This document shows, piece after piece, positions 1-8,905 of a stretch of 23,245 nucleotides of DNA. Within the stretch, counting starts at the first letter, position 1. Each line of letters opens with the position of its first letter. A model generated the notes under the pieces. The model saw nothing but the letters and a program-made list of their open reading frames with translations. It did no database searches and had not been told where the DNA came from. Made by a program: the position numbers and the translations under genes. The stretch comes from UBA10427 sp003500135 (GTDB lineage Bacteria; Bacteroidota; Bacteroidia; Cytophagales; Cyclobacteriaceae), in the NCBI GenBank assembly GCA_963966275.1, contig CAWZYQ010000051.1:1-23245 (forward strand). The letters run 5' to 3'.

Positions 1-319
1 ATGAGAATTCTGATAAATCCTGTAAGGATTTCATCAGGGCTTGAGGGCAAACGAATTTCACAAATTTGACTATATCCTTCATCAAAACCCAACATACCCA
101 TTCGATTGAGAAGCATGTAACCATTGTACGGTATTCAGTAGCCTTCCGTATCACTGAAATCAACTGGAGTTGCAGCGAGGCTATATAGAGAATTAGATTT
201 AGGTAAGTATCATAACTAGATACTGACAAACAGCATTCCTTGAATAATTGAGATACAATTTCAAACTACACCCGGTACGAGTCTTGTCAACAGTCAGGGT
301 ATAGATATTAAACGCATTG
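1..319. other. Intergenic stretch with no recognisable gene
   Basis: No open reading frame of useful length or recognisable family lies here on either strand. The longest stretches are under about 50 codons and broken by stops. It lies downstream of the minus-strand dgt gene. I see no convincing hairpin plus T-run that would end dgt transcription. It could hold the decayed end of a gene outside the window, but nothing supports a specific identity. Confidence 0.5.
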
Positions 320-1663
320 TTACATTGAGTAACCCGAAACCCTGCTCCCTTTGATATTCTGGAATAATTGCAAGGCCCTTGAATCGGTCAGCCCGCTGAT
401 AAAATCGAGCATAAGTAGAATGCCATCGTACATATTCGAAGTTTCCTGCAGCAGGTAATGGGTCTCTTCTGGCAATAAGCCCAATACACTGTCGTATTTC
501 CAGTTCCTCTTTTTCGGCTCCTGCAGTTTATACTCCATCGCCGGAATGAAAGTTTGCAGCAGCCCCTGTAAGATCTCGAAGCCGGCCACTTCTTTTTCCA
601 CCACAATCTTTGAGCGGTAAATTTTATCGATCGACAACTCAATAATTTTCTTCAGGGCACGGGCAGAAGGGATGTGTTCGGTAAGGGCCTCATCGAAACT
701 ACCTGCCCGAACCTCTTCTTCTTTCTGCATGAACACCTCCACCGTTTCGGCAATAAGCTGATTGATCGCCAAAGCACGAAGAATACCCGTCTTTTCCCTC
801 AGAATGATCTTTTCTTTCAACTTTCCCTCATCATATCGATCGCCGAGTATTTCCGACAACAGTCTTTTGGTGGTCTCAAAATCTACCAGGCCCAGGTTTG
901 TCGCATCTTCCAGGTCGATGACAGCATAGCAGATATCGTCAGCGGCTTCTACCAGAAAAGCCAACGGATGACGACACCAGGTGTGTTTTTTGAGCCATTT
1001 AAGTCCCAGTTCATCACTTGCATCCACAAAGCGGCCAATTCCGGAAAAATAGAAACCATGTTTCTTTTGACTTTTCCTTTTGTTCTCACTCCGGTCTATT
1101 GAAGAAGCGCAGGGATACTTGGTAAAGGCCCCGAGTGTAGCGTAGGTTACCTGAAGCCCTTGCCTTCGGCCTTCAGTAAGCAGACGAAACCCCTGGGCAT
1201 TGCCTTCAAAATGGGTCAGATCAGCCCATTGCTCTTCGGTCAAACCTTTCAGCTGCCCGTCTTTTTTACAAGCTGAAAAATATTCTGAAATCGCCGCCTC
1301 GCCGGAGTGGCCGAAAGGCGGATTGCCTATGTCGTGCGCCAATGCTGCACTGGAGGCGATCAGCCCGATATCGTGCGAAGTGATATTCCTTTCGCGAAGA
1401 TCGGGGTATCGCGTCAGCAACTGTTCGCCAACCAATTGCCCAAGCGACCGTGCCACAGATGATACCTCAAGACTGTGCGTCAGCCGGGTGTGCACAAAAG
1501 ACGGTGTAGCCAATGGGAATACCTGTGTTTTGTCTTGCAGGCTTCGGAAGGCATGTGAAAAAATAATTCGATCGTAGTCCTGCTCAAAGGCATTTCTAGA
1601 GGTTGAAGCGCTACTGCAGGGACGTTTATTGCTAAGAAGTTGGGGCCAGTTCATTTGCGACAT
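320..1663 (-). CDS. dgt: Deoxyguanosinetriphosphate triphosphohydrolase (dGTPase)
   Basis: HD-superfamily dNTP triphosphohydrolase of 447 residues that splits dGTP (and possibly other dNTPs) into deoxynucleoside and triphosphate, controlling dNTP pools in the cytoplasm. The metal-binding HD residues are visible: H63 in TRLTHSLEV, H110-D111 in AHDIGNPPFGHSGEAA, and D250 in CYAVIDLEDA. The segment QDKTQVFPL near residue 43 and HFEGNAQGFRLL near residue 151 are typical of the E. coli Dgt-type branch. The length is somewhat below the roughly 500 residues of E. coli Dgt. It lies 50 bases downstream of era on the same strand, so the two are probably co-transcribed. The family is secure. Whether it prefers dGTP or is a broad dNTPase cannot be read from the sequence. 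Confidence 0.92.
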   Translation of the reverse strand: MSQMNWPQLLSNKRPCSSASTSRNAFEQDYDRIIFSHAFRSLQDKTQVFPLATPSFVHTRLTHSLEVSSVARSLGQLVGEQLLTRYPDLRERNITSHDIGLIASSAALAHDIGNPPFGHSGEAAISEYFSACKKDGQLKGLTEEQWADLTHFEGNAQGFRLLTEGRRQGLQVTYATLGAFTKYPCASSIDRSENKRKSQKKHGFYFSGIGRFVDASDELGLKWLKKHTWCRHPLAFLVEAADDICYAVIDLEDATNLGLVDFETTKRLLSEILGDRYDEGKLKEKIILREKTGILRALAINQLIAETVEVFMQKEEEVRAGSFDEALTEHIPSARALKKIIELSIDKIYRSKIVVEKEVAGFEILQGLLQTFIPAMEYKLQEPKKRNWKYDSVLGLLPEETHYLLQETSNMYDGILLMLDFISGLTDSRALQLFQNIKGSRVSGYSM

Positions 1664-1713
1664 AGTGCGGCAAAAATAGTAAAATATTTATCAGCGGTTC
1701 AATTAAAAATGGC

Positions 1714-2631
1714 TTATCCCACCGGGCGGTCATAGCCAAAGCGCTGGAGCTTATTATGTTTTTTACGCCAATCGGGTTCTATTTTGACAAAGGTTTCGAG
1801 GTACACCTGCTTACCAAAAAATGCCTCCAGGTCTTTTCTCGATTCTATACCTACCTTTTTGATCTTTTCACCTCCTTTTCCCAAAACAATAGGGCGCTGC
1901 GACTTGCGCTCCACGTATATTTCAGCCCTCATGCGGATGATGGCCTCATCTTCTTTGAAATCTGTGATCACCACTTCCGTGCTGTAGGGCACTTCTTTTT
2001 TATAGTTCAAAAAGATTTTTTCGCGGACGATCTCAGCTGCAAAAAAGCGTTCGGGCTTATCCGTTATTTCATCTTTCGGGTAAAAAGCCGGATGCTCCGG
2101 TAATAGACATATGATTTTATCCAGCAACTCCTCAACGCCTCGCCCTTCTAAGGCTGATATCAACAACACATCATCGTGCCTTACAATCTCCTTCCAATAA
2201 GCCAGTTTGTCGACATCCTGCGAGCCTTTAGCCAGGTCGATTTTGTTCATGATCAAAATGACCGGTATATCCGACTCATTTATTTTTTTGATAAAGCCAT
2301 CCTCTTCCGGGTCATACTTCTCGTACAGGTCCGTTACAAATAATATGATATCGGCATCCTCAAGTGAATTGCTCACAAAGCGCATCATTGAATTGTGCAG
2401 CTCGTATTGTGGTCGCAAAATACCGGGGGTATCGGAATAAACGATCTGAAATTCTTCGCCACTGATGATCCCCATGATACGATGCCGGGTAGTCTGGGCC
2501 TTAGACGTGATGATCGACAGCTTCTCTCCCACCAGTTGGTTCATCAGGGTCGATTTACCAACATTGGGTTTGCCCATAATACTTACAAAGCCGGCTTTAT
2601 GAGGCTTTTTTTCCTGTTCTTCCGATTTCAT
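1714..2631 (-). CDS. era: GTPase Era, 30S ribosome assembly factor
   Basis: Essential GTPase that binds the 3' end of 16S rRNA and helps mature the 30S subunit. With the start at 2631 (MKSEEQEKK) the protein has 305 residues, the usual Era length. The frame stays open 25 codons further upstream, but that extension does not look like Era and runs into the divergent gene. Motifs in order are the P-loop GKPNVGKST (20-28), DTPG (67-70), NKID (129-132), SALEG (159-163), and a C-terminal KH domain with GKGG at 251-254 followed by KKVGIESRKDLE. It is followed by dgt 50 bases downstream. The identification is secure and the start is well supported. Confidence 0.96.
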   Translation of the reverse strand: MKSEEQEKKPHKAGFVSIMGKPNVGKSTLMNQLVGEKLSIITSKAQTTRHRIMGIISGEEFQIVYSDTPGILRPQYELHNSMMRFVSNSLEDADIILFVTDLYEKYDPEEDGFIKKINESDIPVILIMNKIDLAKGSQDVDKLAYWKEIVRHDDVLLISALEGRGVEELLDKIICLLPEHPAFYPKDEITDKPERFFAAEIVREKIFLNYKKEVPYSTEVVITDFKEDEAIIRMRAEIYVERKSQRPIVLGKGGEKIKKVGIESRKDLEAFFGKQVYLETFVKIEPDWRKKHNKLQRFGYDRPVG

Positions 2632-2635
2632 AATG

Positions 2636-2643
2636 CAAAGGTA
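2636..2643 (-). promoter_or_regulatory. Possible -7 box (TACCTTTG) of era
   Basis: Read on the minus strand this is TACCTTTG, an exact match to the Bacteroidetes -7 consensus TAnnTTTG. It ends only four bases before the era start codon. No good TTG element lies about 20 bases upstream. If used, it would give an almost leaderless era transcript. It is a weak call because the second element is missing. Confidence 0.3.
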
Positions 2644-2712
2644 AGCAATTTCCCTCTTGAAGTACGCTTGCGGCACGAATATTGAGGTGGTTTGATCAAA
2701 ATCCATACAACC

Positions 2713-3525
2713 ATGAAACCTTACTTATTTCCCGCCCTCGCCATACTTTTCGCATCGTGTCAGCATGCTTTGGTTCCTGTAGATTTTAATCCGGACACCA
2801 GCACTCGCAAGCACGTGGTGAAGGAAAAAGAAGGCATAACGCTGATTATGGAAAACATTGAGGTCAAATCCGATCTGATGGTATTTGATGTGGAGGTTAT
2901 CAATACAACCAAATACCCAATTTGGGTTAACCCTGAAGAATTCAACTATCTGGAATATTGGTCGCAGCCTACCCAGTCTCAACTAGCCAATAATGAATTG
3001 CCCATGCCCAACCGAAAAGGAAGATCAGCCAATGAAATGGAAATGGTGAAGTACTATGAGCGAAAAATTAAAAGCAATAATGCGGCTGGTTCAATATTTC
3101 TTCTCATGGGTGTAGGGCTTCTGTTAATCGACAGTTACCAGGTTGCTCAAAAAAGTGAGGAATATTATCAAAACCTTGTACAGGGCAATTATCAAAAAAG
3201 CGAATCTATAGCCAAAAATATGGCGGTTCAGGATGCCCTTGTTTTTGCCGGTCTCACTGCGTTGGACATCGGGAGCAATACAGCTGAGGTTTCGACAATA
3301 AATAATAATGAAGATTTACATTTCTTATCCGAAGAAATTCTAAGTCCTCAATTGCTGGCGCCCGGAAATCAATGTCGTGGAAAGGTATTTTTCAAAAAAG
3401 GCCAGGAATTACATAGCTTTTATCGGTTTTTTCTGGAAATAGAATCCATCGAATTTAAGGTTGATCTTCGCAAGGCAAAATCCAGGGATCGCCAGCGATT
3501 ATATGAGCTAAATCAAAAATATTAG
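2713..3525 (+). CDS. Uncharacterised lipoprotein
   Basis: I do not recognise the family. Starting at 2713 the product is 270 residues and begins with a lipoprotein signal peptide whose lipidated cysteine would be C16 (ILFASC). A start 7 codons upstream (2692) is possible but places odd residues before the signal peptide. The region around residues 40-80 alternates hydrophobic and polar residues (beta-rich), including DVEVINTTKYPIWVNPEEF, a pattern seen in extracellular beta-sandwich segments. A second hydrophobic stretch at about 124-141 (GSIFLLMGVGLLLIDSY) could be a membrane helix, which is unusual in a lipoprotein. The end is rich in Lys and Arg. It diverges from era and is followed by the initiator tRNA. 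A surface or periplasmic location is inferred. Confidence 0.75.
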   Translation: MKPYLFPALAILFASCQHALVPVDFNPDTSTRKHVVKEKEGITLIMENIEVKSDLMVFDVEVINTTKYPIWVNPEEFNYLEYWSQPTQSQLANNELPMPNRKGRSANEMEMVKYYERKIKSNNAAGSIFLLMGVGLLLIDSYQVAQKSEEYYQNLVQGNYQKSESIAKNMAVQDALVFAGLTALDIGSNTAEVSTINNNEDLHFLSEEILSPQLLAPGNQCRGKVFFKKGQELHSFYRFFLEIESIEFKVDLRKAKSRDRQRLYELNQKY

Positions 3526-3534
3526 CAGTACTAC

Positions 3535-3565
3535 TTGACTTTGGTTAAAGCTCTATCTACCTTTG
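3535..3565 (+). promoter_or_regulatory. Bacteroidetes-type promoter of the initiator tRNA
   Basis: TTG at 3535-3537, a 20-base spacer, then TACCTTTG at 3558-3565. This fits the Bacteroidetes primary sigma-factor pattern TTG-N17-23-TAnnTTTG. The predicted start of transcription, around 3572, lies about 30 bases before the mature tRNA. The match is exact in both boxes, but it has not been scored against background. Confidence 0.65.
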
Positions 3566-3601
3566 CAACCGCTTTTGACAGAAAAGCGTACAACACAACA
3601 T

Positions 3602-3674
<73 letters not shown>

Positions 3675-3680
3675 CAAGAT

Positions 3681-3709
3681 AAAAGCCGGCTAATAAGTCG
3701 GCTTTTTTT
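3681..3709 (+). terminator. Intrinsic terminator after the initiator tRNA
   Basis: A 10-base-pair hairpin, AAAAGCCGGC with GTCGGCTTTT (one G-T wobble), has a 6-base loop and runs into a series of seven T residues. It starts only seven bases after the tRNA and fits a Rho-independent terminator. Confidence 0.85.
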
Positions 3710-3909
3710 ATGCCCGGTTTTGTACCTGCCCAACATAACGCACCCTCAAAAGCTCCCGCCGAGGACTTTGATGCATGAGAATTCCAAAATAAAAAACTAT
3801 AAGCGGTTCATTATTCCCAATGTGCTCAAAGACGGCGCTCCTGGAAATGGCTCAACCCATATTTTAATTAAAATTTGTTATGCATGCCGAGTTTTTTTAT
3901 TTTCCGTTT

Positions 3910-5619
3910 ATGAAAACAACAGAAGCCCCCAAAAAAAGCCTCGACAAGAAAAACAAAATATTGTCCGTCAATTATTCGCCCAGCGCTAATTTTTACCATA
4001 GTGACCTGATCTGGCAGAATTATCTTCAAAATAAAATCTCCAAAGAGGGGAAAAACTACATGGAAGACAAATGGCAGGTCATGGGGCAGCGTGCGGCCAA
4101 AGAAATGGATGCACTCTCGATGGATGCTGATAAAAACCGGCCTGAATTGATAAAAAGAAATTTTTGGGGAGAAGACCGCGATGAGATTAAATTTCATCCT
4201 TCCTACCATCGCCTGATGGATTTTGCCGTAGAAAGCGAAATGTTCCGTGTCAAGTGGGAACCAGCCTTGCGGCAGAAATTCCGGGGCGAACTTCACCAAC
4301 TGGGGTTTGGGTCGGGATATTTATATGCCATGTCTGAAATGGGCCAGTACTGCCCGCTGTGTATGACAGATGGCGTTGCCCGGCTTATTGATCGCTTCTG
4401 TACCGAAGAAGATAAGGATCGTTTGCTGCCACATATAGCCGCTACTAATATTGACGAATTGTATACCGGCGCCATGTTTCTCACCGAAAAGGTAGGCGGA
4501 TCGGACGTTGGCGCCAACATTGTTACCGCCAGGCGCTGGCGCGATGACTATTATTTACTAAACGGAGAGAAATGGTTTTGCAGTAATGCCAATGCCGAAA
4601 TCATTTTTGCCCTGGCCAGGACCAAACCCGAAATACAGGGAACGAAAGGCCTGTCCATTTTTATGATCGAAAAAAATCATCCCGATGGCGGCGTAAATGA
4701 GTTGGGCATGATCCGTCTGAAAGACAAGCTCGGCGTACGATCCATGGCCAGCGCTGAATGTAGAATGAACAATACCGTTGGGAAATTGGTGGGTGAAGAA
4801 TTCAAAGGCTTCAAGATCATGACCGAAATGATCAACCTGAGCCGCCTGTACAATTCCGTGGCAGCTTTATCGGCTTCCAGAAGGGCGCTGATCGAGGCAT
4901 ATCAATTTCTTAGCTGTCGAAATACATTTGGCAAAAATGCACTCCAACATGTGCTGATCCGGGAGAAGTTGTTTGAGCTGGGCAGTATGCACGTTGCCAA
5001 CTTTTACATGACCTGGAAGGCAATCGCCACGCTGGACCAGGCCGATAATGGCGACGAAAATGCGAAGGAGCTGGTTCGAATGCTCACTCCAATGGTGAAA
5101 AAATGGACGGCAGAAAAGGGTACTTATATGGTTCGTGAAAGCATGGAGCTCATGGGCGGAATTGGTTATATAGAAGATGGCGTAATGCCCAAAATCATGC
5201 GTGACATAATGGTACTGCCCATTTGGGAGGGTGCGGGCAATATCATGACCCTGGATATGCTGCGGGCAGCACAAAAGAGCAAAGGCCTTGAAGTGATGCT
5301 ATCAGAAATAAAAACCCAGGCAGAAAACAATACCGAATACGGGCCATTTATTGATAAATCATTAAGCGGGCTGGTACAAAAAGTAAAACAGCTAAATAAA
5401 TTGGATTTGGACAGCATGCAACTTTTGGCGGAAGATGCTTTTGAACAACTAACCAGGGTTTATCAAATGTCGGTATTAATAGAAAATTTGAGTGCAGAAA
5501 GTGAGGCATGGATTCTGCCAGCCCTTGGTTTTCTGAAAGAAAAAGTTTCAGGCAAAAAAGAAAGAACAACCACCCTTAGTGTTGATGAGGTGAAGGGTTT
5601 ACTGGCCTGGGATTTTTGA
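3910..5619 (+). CDS. AidB-like acyl-CoA dehydrogenase family flavoprotein
   Basis: FAD-dependent acyl-CoA dehydrogenase fold of 569 residues, longer than the roughly 380 residues of classical enzymes and close to the AidB branch (E. coli AidB, 541). AidB-like marks include the early CPLCMTDGVARL segment, MFLTEKVGGSDVGAN for flavin contact, NGEKWFCSNANAE, RLKDKLGVRSMASAE, the helix with CRNTFGK, and LPIWEGAGNIMTLDMLR, which carries the conserved Glu. The C-terminal extra helical domain is also as in AidB. AidB belongs to the E. coli adaptive response to alkylation, but no ada or alk gene is nearby, so the substrate and role stay open. A start 10 codons upstream (3880) is equally open. I prefer 3910 because the upstream residues are unlike the family. 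It is a single-gene unit between the tRNA terminator and a hydrolase gene. Confidence 0.85.
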   Translation: MKTTEAPKKSLDKKNKILSVNYSPSANFYHSDLIWQNYLQNKISKEGKNYMEDKWQVMGQRAAKEMDALSMDADKNRPELIKRNFWGEDRDEIKFHPSYHRLMDFAVESEMFRVKWEPALRQKFRGELHQLGFGSGYLYAMSEMGQYCPLCMTDGVARLIDRFCTEEDKDRLLPHIAATNIDELYTGAMFLTEKVGGSDVGANIVTARRWRDDYYLLNGEKWFCSNANAEIIFALARTKPEIQGTKGLSIFMIEKNHPDGGVNELGMIRLKDKLGVRSMASAECRMNNTVGKLVGEEFKGFKIMTEMINLSRLYNSVAALSASRRALIEAYQFLSCRNTFGKNALQHVLIREKLFELGSMHVANFYMTWKAIATLDQADNGDENAKELVRMLTPMVKKWTAEKGTYMVRESMELMGGIGYIEDGVMPKIMRDIMVLPIWEGAGNIMTLDMLRAAQKSKGLEVMLSEIKTQAENNTEYGPFIDKSLSGLVQKVKQLNKLDLDSMQLLAEDAFEQLTRVYQMSVLIENLSAESEAWILPALGFLKEKVSGKKERTTTLSVDEVKGLLAWDF

Positions 5620-5652
5620 TTGTATAACCCGATAAAAACCCCCGTTTTGGTA

Positions 5653-5673
5653 AAACCCTAAGGTTTATTTTTT
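5653..5673 (+). terminator. Weak intrinsic terminator after the AidB-like gene
   Basis: A short 5-base-pair hairpin, AAACC with GGTTT around a 4-base loop, is followed by ATTTTTT. It lies 33 bases after the stop codon of the acyl-CoA dehydrogenase gene. The stem is short and AT-rich, so the call is tentative. Confidence 0.4.
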
Positions 5674-5731
5674 ATGTTTTGCCTTCATCTGCTGCGCTTT
5701 TTTATCGTTATTTATTATAAATGACAATGCC

Positions 5732-6709
5732 ATGAAAAAACGCCATGTTTTTCTCATTTTTCTCCTATTATTCTTAGGAGCAGGTTATTTTTACATCCTT
5801 CCGGAATTCGTAATTCGATCAATTACCCTTTACGATACCTACACTTTTCCCAAAGTCTTAAACGATCCGGAACTTAGAGAAAAATACGGTATTGGTGATA
5901 AATCGTCTCCAAAGGATTATGGTTATGATTTCGAGGAAATAAATTATCGATCCATTTATGACAGTCTACATCTGAACGGTTGGTGGGTTGCAACAAAGTT
6001 TGGTTCATCAAAAACAATCGTATTAGTGCATGGCCGTACTTCCAACCGCTTGAAAACATTAAAATATTTGGCGCTGATCGACCAGCTCGAACTGGACACC
6101 GCATATAATGTAATGATACCCGATTTAAGGAATTCGGGAAAATCAGAACCCGCTCCTACTTATATGGGCAACAAATTTTCAGAAGACCTGGCTGCCACCA
6201 TACTTGAAATTAAAAACCGATACGATCAGGACACCATTGTATTATATGGCTTTTCCATGGGCGCTATGGCCTCCATGAATATGCTATCACGAAAAGACCT
6301 GGTTGAAAAAATGAAGCAAAACAATATACATTTTGAATATTTAATACTGGATAGTCCACTCTGTAATGTCTACGAAACCACACTGGGAGAGGCAGAAAAA
6401 ATGGGCCTTACTGAATTTCTGTTCAAAAAAGGCTTTGATAAGTTCAATGACGAAACCAATGATAGAGCCGGAAAAATGAATATGCACTATCTACTCGAAG
6501 GCAATGAGATCCCTTTATTGGTACTCCAGAGTACAACGGATAAAACCACACCGGTTGAGATTTTTAAAATGGAATGGGTTAAATTAAATACAGTGGGTTC
6601 TAAAAGTGTAGTATATTTTGAGGGGCCCGAACACGTTCAACTATTTCAGGATTCGGCCACCCATAAATCCTATTTAGAAGCTATTCAGCAATTTTTAAAA
6701 AGAAATTAA
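5732..6709 (+). CDS. Membrane-anchored alpha/beta hydrolase
   Basis: A serine hydrolase of 325 residues. Residues 5-24 form one hydrophobic segment after MKKRH, so the protein is either anchored in the inner membrane or exported with an uncleaved signal. The alpha/beta-hydrolase core follows: the oxyanion region VLVHGRTSN (97-105), the nucleophile elbow GFSMGA with S175, the probable acid D270 in STTDKTTP, and the probable base H301 in EGPEHVQLF. The catalytic triad therefore appears complete. Proteins of this layout are often annotated as lysophospholipase-like or peptidase S9-like hydrolases, but the substrate cannot be read. It ends 8 bases from the convergent EamA gene and stands alone on its strand. 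Confidence 0.88.
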   Translation: MKKRHVFLIFLLLFLGAGYFYILPEFVIRSITLYDTYTFPKVLNDPELREKYGIGDKSSPKDYGYDFEEINYRSIYDSLHLNGWWVATKFGSSKTIVLVHGRTSNRLKTLKYLALIDQLELDTAYNVMIPDLRNSGKSEPAPTYMGNKFSEDLAATILEIKNRYDQDTIVLYGFSMGAMASMNMLSRKDLVEKMKQNNIHFEYLILDSPLCNVYETTLGEAEKMGLTEFLFKKGFDKFNDETNDRAGKMNMHYLLEGNEIPLLVLQSTTDKTTPVEIFKMEWVKLNTVGSKSVVYFEGPEHVQLFQDSATHKSYLEAIQQFLKRN

Positions 6710-6717
6710 TATAAAGA

Positions 6718-7638
6718 CTAACCCGATTTGGATAAAAGCGCCTTGTTATTATAATCCCACCACTGCACCATAAAAATGCCGCTCATCATCAAAACAACTG
6801 CACACCATTCGGTGGGTGTAGGATTGCCTGCCAATATGAACATAGAAATAATAAGTGTAGTTACAGGCACGAGGTTACCGTACATCACCACTCTGGTTGG
6901 CCCTATGCTATCAATCGCATTCATCTTGACCCACTGCCCCAGGCTGATACCCACTATTCCCCCAAAAATTATAGCTATCCAGGTAACAGTGCTCAACATA
7001 TTCCAATTTACCTCACTTATTGATGGATATGCGATTAAGAGGTAAAAAAGACTTCCAAAAAGGCTTCTTAGCAGCAATACTTTTATGGCGCCATATTGTA
7101 TAATGAGTGGCTTGATCGCGTGAAGTTCAAGAACAGTTGCCAATAAAGCGCTGATTAATAGCAGATCGCCTCTCCAGTATTCCGTATGAAAAGTGAGCCC
7201 ATCCCAGATCATTAAAAAAAATCCCACCAAAGCGAGTAGTAAACCTGTAAACACCAGAATTCCATATCTTTCTGTTTTTAGTCTGTTTCCGATAATCATA
7301 CTAAACAAAGGCCCAAGCGCCAGCCAGATTGATGCCCTGCCTCCATCAGTTTGTTTCAGGCCTTCTATGCCCATCCAGGGGGCGATTACTGCACCTAAAG
7401 AGATCACTATTGCAAAACGAAGCCATTCATTTGTGGAAAATGCTCTGAATGTTCGCCAGGGCTTTTGACTTTTGCATAGGAAAATCAAGACTACGAAAAA
7501 ACCGCCAATACCCAGGCGAAGGGAACTAAAAGCCAGAGGTGATATTTCATGTAGCGCTATTTCTGCCAATACAAAATTCCCTCCCCACACAATGGTGAAA
7601 AAAAGTAATAAGCTGTGACTTTGCCAATTCTGACTCAT
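6718..7638 (-). CDS. EamA-family (DMT superfamily) permease
   Basis: A polytopic inner-membrane protein of 306 residues with about ten hydrophobic segments arranged as two EamA repeats. The first repeat opens with FTIVWGGNFVLAEIAL and includes GGRASIWLALGPLFSMIIG. The second has SIGPTRVVMYGNLVPVTTLIISMFI near its end, the typical EamA repeat ending. Family members export or take up amino acids, nucleosides, metabolites or drugs, and the substrate here is unknown. It lies 90 bases downstream of a CoA-transferase gene and an amino-acid decarboxylase gene on the same strand. A link to aromatic amino acids or amines is therefore a reasonable guess, but only from context. Confidence 0.9.
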   Translation of the reverse strand: MSQNWQSHSLLLFFTIVWGGNFVLAEIALHEISPLAFSSLRLGIGGFFVVLIFLCKSQKPWRTFRAFSTNEWLRFAIVISLGAVIAPWMGIEGLKQTDGGRASIWLALGPLFSMIIGNRLKTERYGILVFTGLLLALVGFFLMIWDGLTFHTEYWRGDLLLISALLATVLELHAIKPLIIQYGAIKVLLLRSLFGSLFYLLIAYPSISEVNWNMLSTVTWIAIIFGGIVGISLGQWVKMNAIDSIGPTRVVMYGNLVPVTTLIISMFILAGNPTPTEWCAVVLMMSGIFMVQWWDYNNKALLSKSG

Positions 7639-7728
7639 TCCACACTCAATAACGTAAAATGATGCATTCGCATGTGCATTTTTATGAGAATCACCCCATA
7701 TTTTTGATGAATGGCCAATATGGCTTGA

Positions 7729-8898
7729 CTAAACGATCAGTCCCAGATTCTTGTAATGCTCATATTCTTCTGATGAAACACCAATGGATTGCAATATCTC
7801 GTAGGTGTGCTGGCCAAGGCCGGGCGGAGGGCAAATATCTGAAGCCTGTAAAAGCCCTTTAGAAATAAATTGCTTGATTCCAGAATAGGATTCATTTTTT
7901 AAGATAACCTCTAAAGCTTCAGGGCTTTCAAAGACTTCATCTACCTGACGGATTGCCCCGGCCGGGATTTTTTGTTTATTCAAAGCATCAAGAAGATCAT
8001 CCCTACTCCATTCGCTTATCTTATCCTGTAAAAACCCATTTAACAACTCCCGGTGTCCTACGCGATTTTGATTATGAAGAAAACGCTCCTCGGAAGTCAA
8101 ATGGTGCAAACCGATCAAATCACAAAGGGCCTTGAACTGCGAATTATTGCCCACCGCCAAAATGATTTCTTTTTGGTCTTTGGTTTTGAACACATCCCCG
8201 TACGGCGCAATATTGGGATGCGCAGATCCCTTTTTTTGTGGCACTTCCCCTGCGACCAGCCAGTTAGTTGCCTGATTGGCTAAGGATGAAATAGCAGCCT
8301 GTATCAAAGAAACTTCAATATATGCGCCTCTGCCAGACCTTTGTTTCTCCAACAACGCCAATAGAATACTTTCCTTCAAGTGATGAGCTGCCAAAACATC
8401 CATTAGGGCCACAGGCATTTTTAATGATGCTCCACCGGGCTGGCCATTCATACTCATAAATCCGGCTTCGGCCTGAATGATGGCATCATATCCCGCCTTA
8501 TCATTTCCCCTTCCGAAACTTGTAATGCTACCATAAATAATGTTGTCATTGATTTTTCGGATGGCTTCGTAATCCAAACCTAGTTTTTCCGCACTGCCTG
8601 GTTTATAACTGGTCAAAACGATATCTGCTTTTTGGAGTAAATACATGATTATTTCATGCCCTTTTTCATGAGAAATATCTAGGGCTAACGACTTTTTGCC
8701 CCAGTTGGCACAGGAAAAATAAGCTGATAGGTTTTGGTCACTTTCACTCTTTAGTCGCCATGAGCGGGTGACATCCCCCCTGGTCTTTGGATTTTCTATT
8801 TTGATAACCTCAGCACCCAATTCCGACAGAAATTGGCCCACCGAAGGCCCTGCTAATACCGAAGCAAGCTCAATTACTTTTAAACCAGATAATAGCAT
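7729..8898 (-). CDS. CaiB/BaiF family CoA-transferase (family III)
   Basis: A family III CoA-transferase of 389 residues, the usual size. Such enzymes move CoA between carboxylic acids through an aspartyl-CoA anhydride intermediate. The likely catalytic residue is D167 in MPVALMDVLAAHH, matching the position of Asp169 in CaiB and formyl-CoA transferase. Other family marks are LAGPSVGQFLSELGAEVIKIE (13-35), TSYKPGSAEKLGLDY (96-110) and SGRGAYIEVSL. It starts 7 bases after the stop of the decarboxylase-family gene, so the two are almost surely one transcript. The acid substrate is not known. A product of aromatic amino-acid breakdown would suit the neighbour, but that is inference. Confidence 0.93.
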   Translation of the reverse strand: MLLSGLKVIELASVLAGPSVGQFLSELGAEVIKIENPKTRGDVTRSWRLKSESDQNLSAYFSCANWGKKSLALDISHEKGHEIIMYLLQKADIVLTSYKPGSAEKLGLDYEAIRKINDNIIYGSITSFGRGNDKAGYDAIIQAEAGFMSMNGQPGGASLKMPVALMDVLAAHHLKESILLALLEKQRSGRGAYIEVSLIQAAISSLANQATNWLVAGEVPQKKGSAHPNIAPYGDVFKTKDQKEIILAVGNNSQFKALCDLIGLHHLTSEERFLHNQNRVGHRELLNGFLQDKISEWSRDDLLDALNKQKIPAGAIRQVDEVFESPEALEVILKNESYSGIKQFISKGLLQASDICPPPGLGQHTYEILQSIGVSSEEYEHYKNLGLIV

Positions 8899-8905
8899 GA
8901 TGACC

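Noticed and set aside
1200..1577. Plus-strand open frames opposite dgt
   Set aside because: They are antisense shadows of a well-supported dGTPase gene.
3720..3989. An 89-codon plus-strand frame before the AidB-like gene
   Set aside because: It overlaps the start of the acyl-CoA dehydrogenase gene by about 80 bases, has low-complexity basic composition, and lacks a family match I can see.
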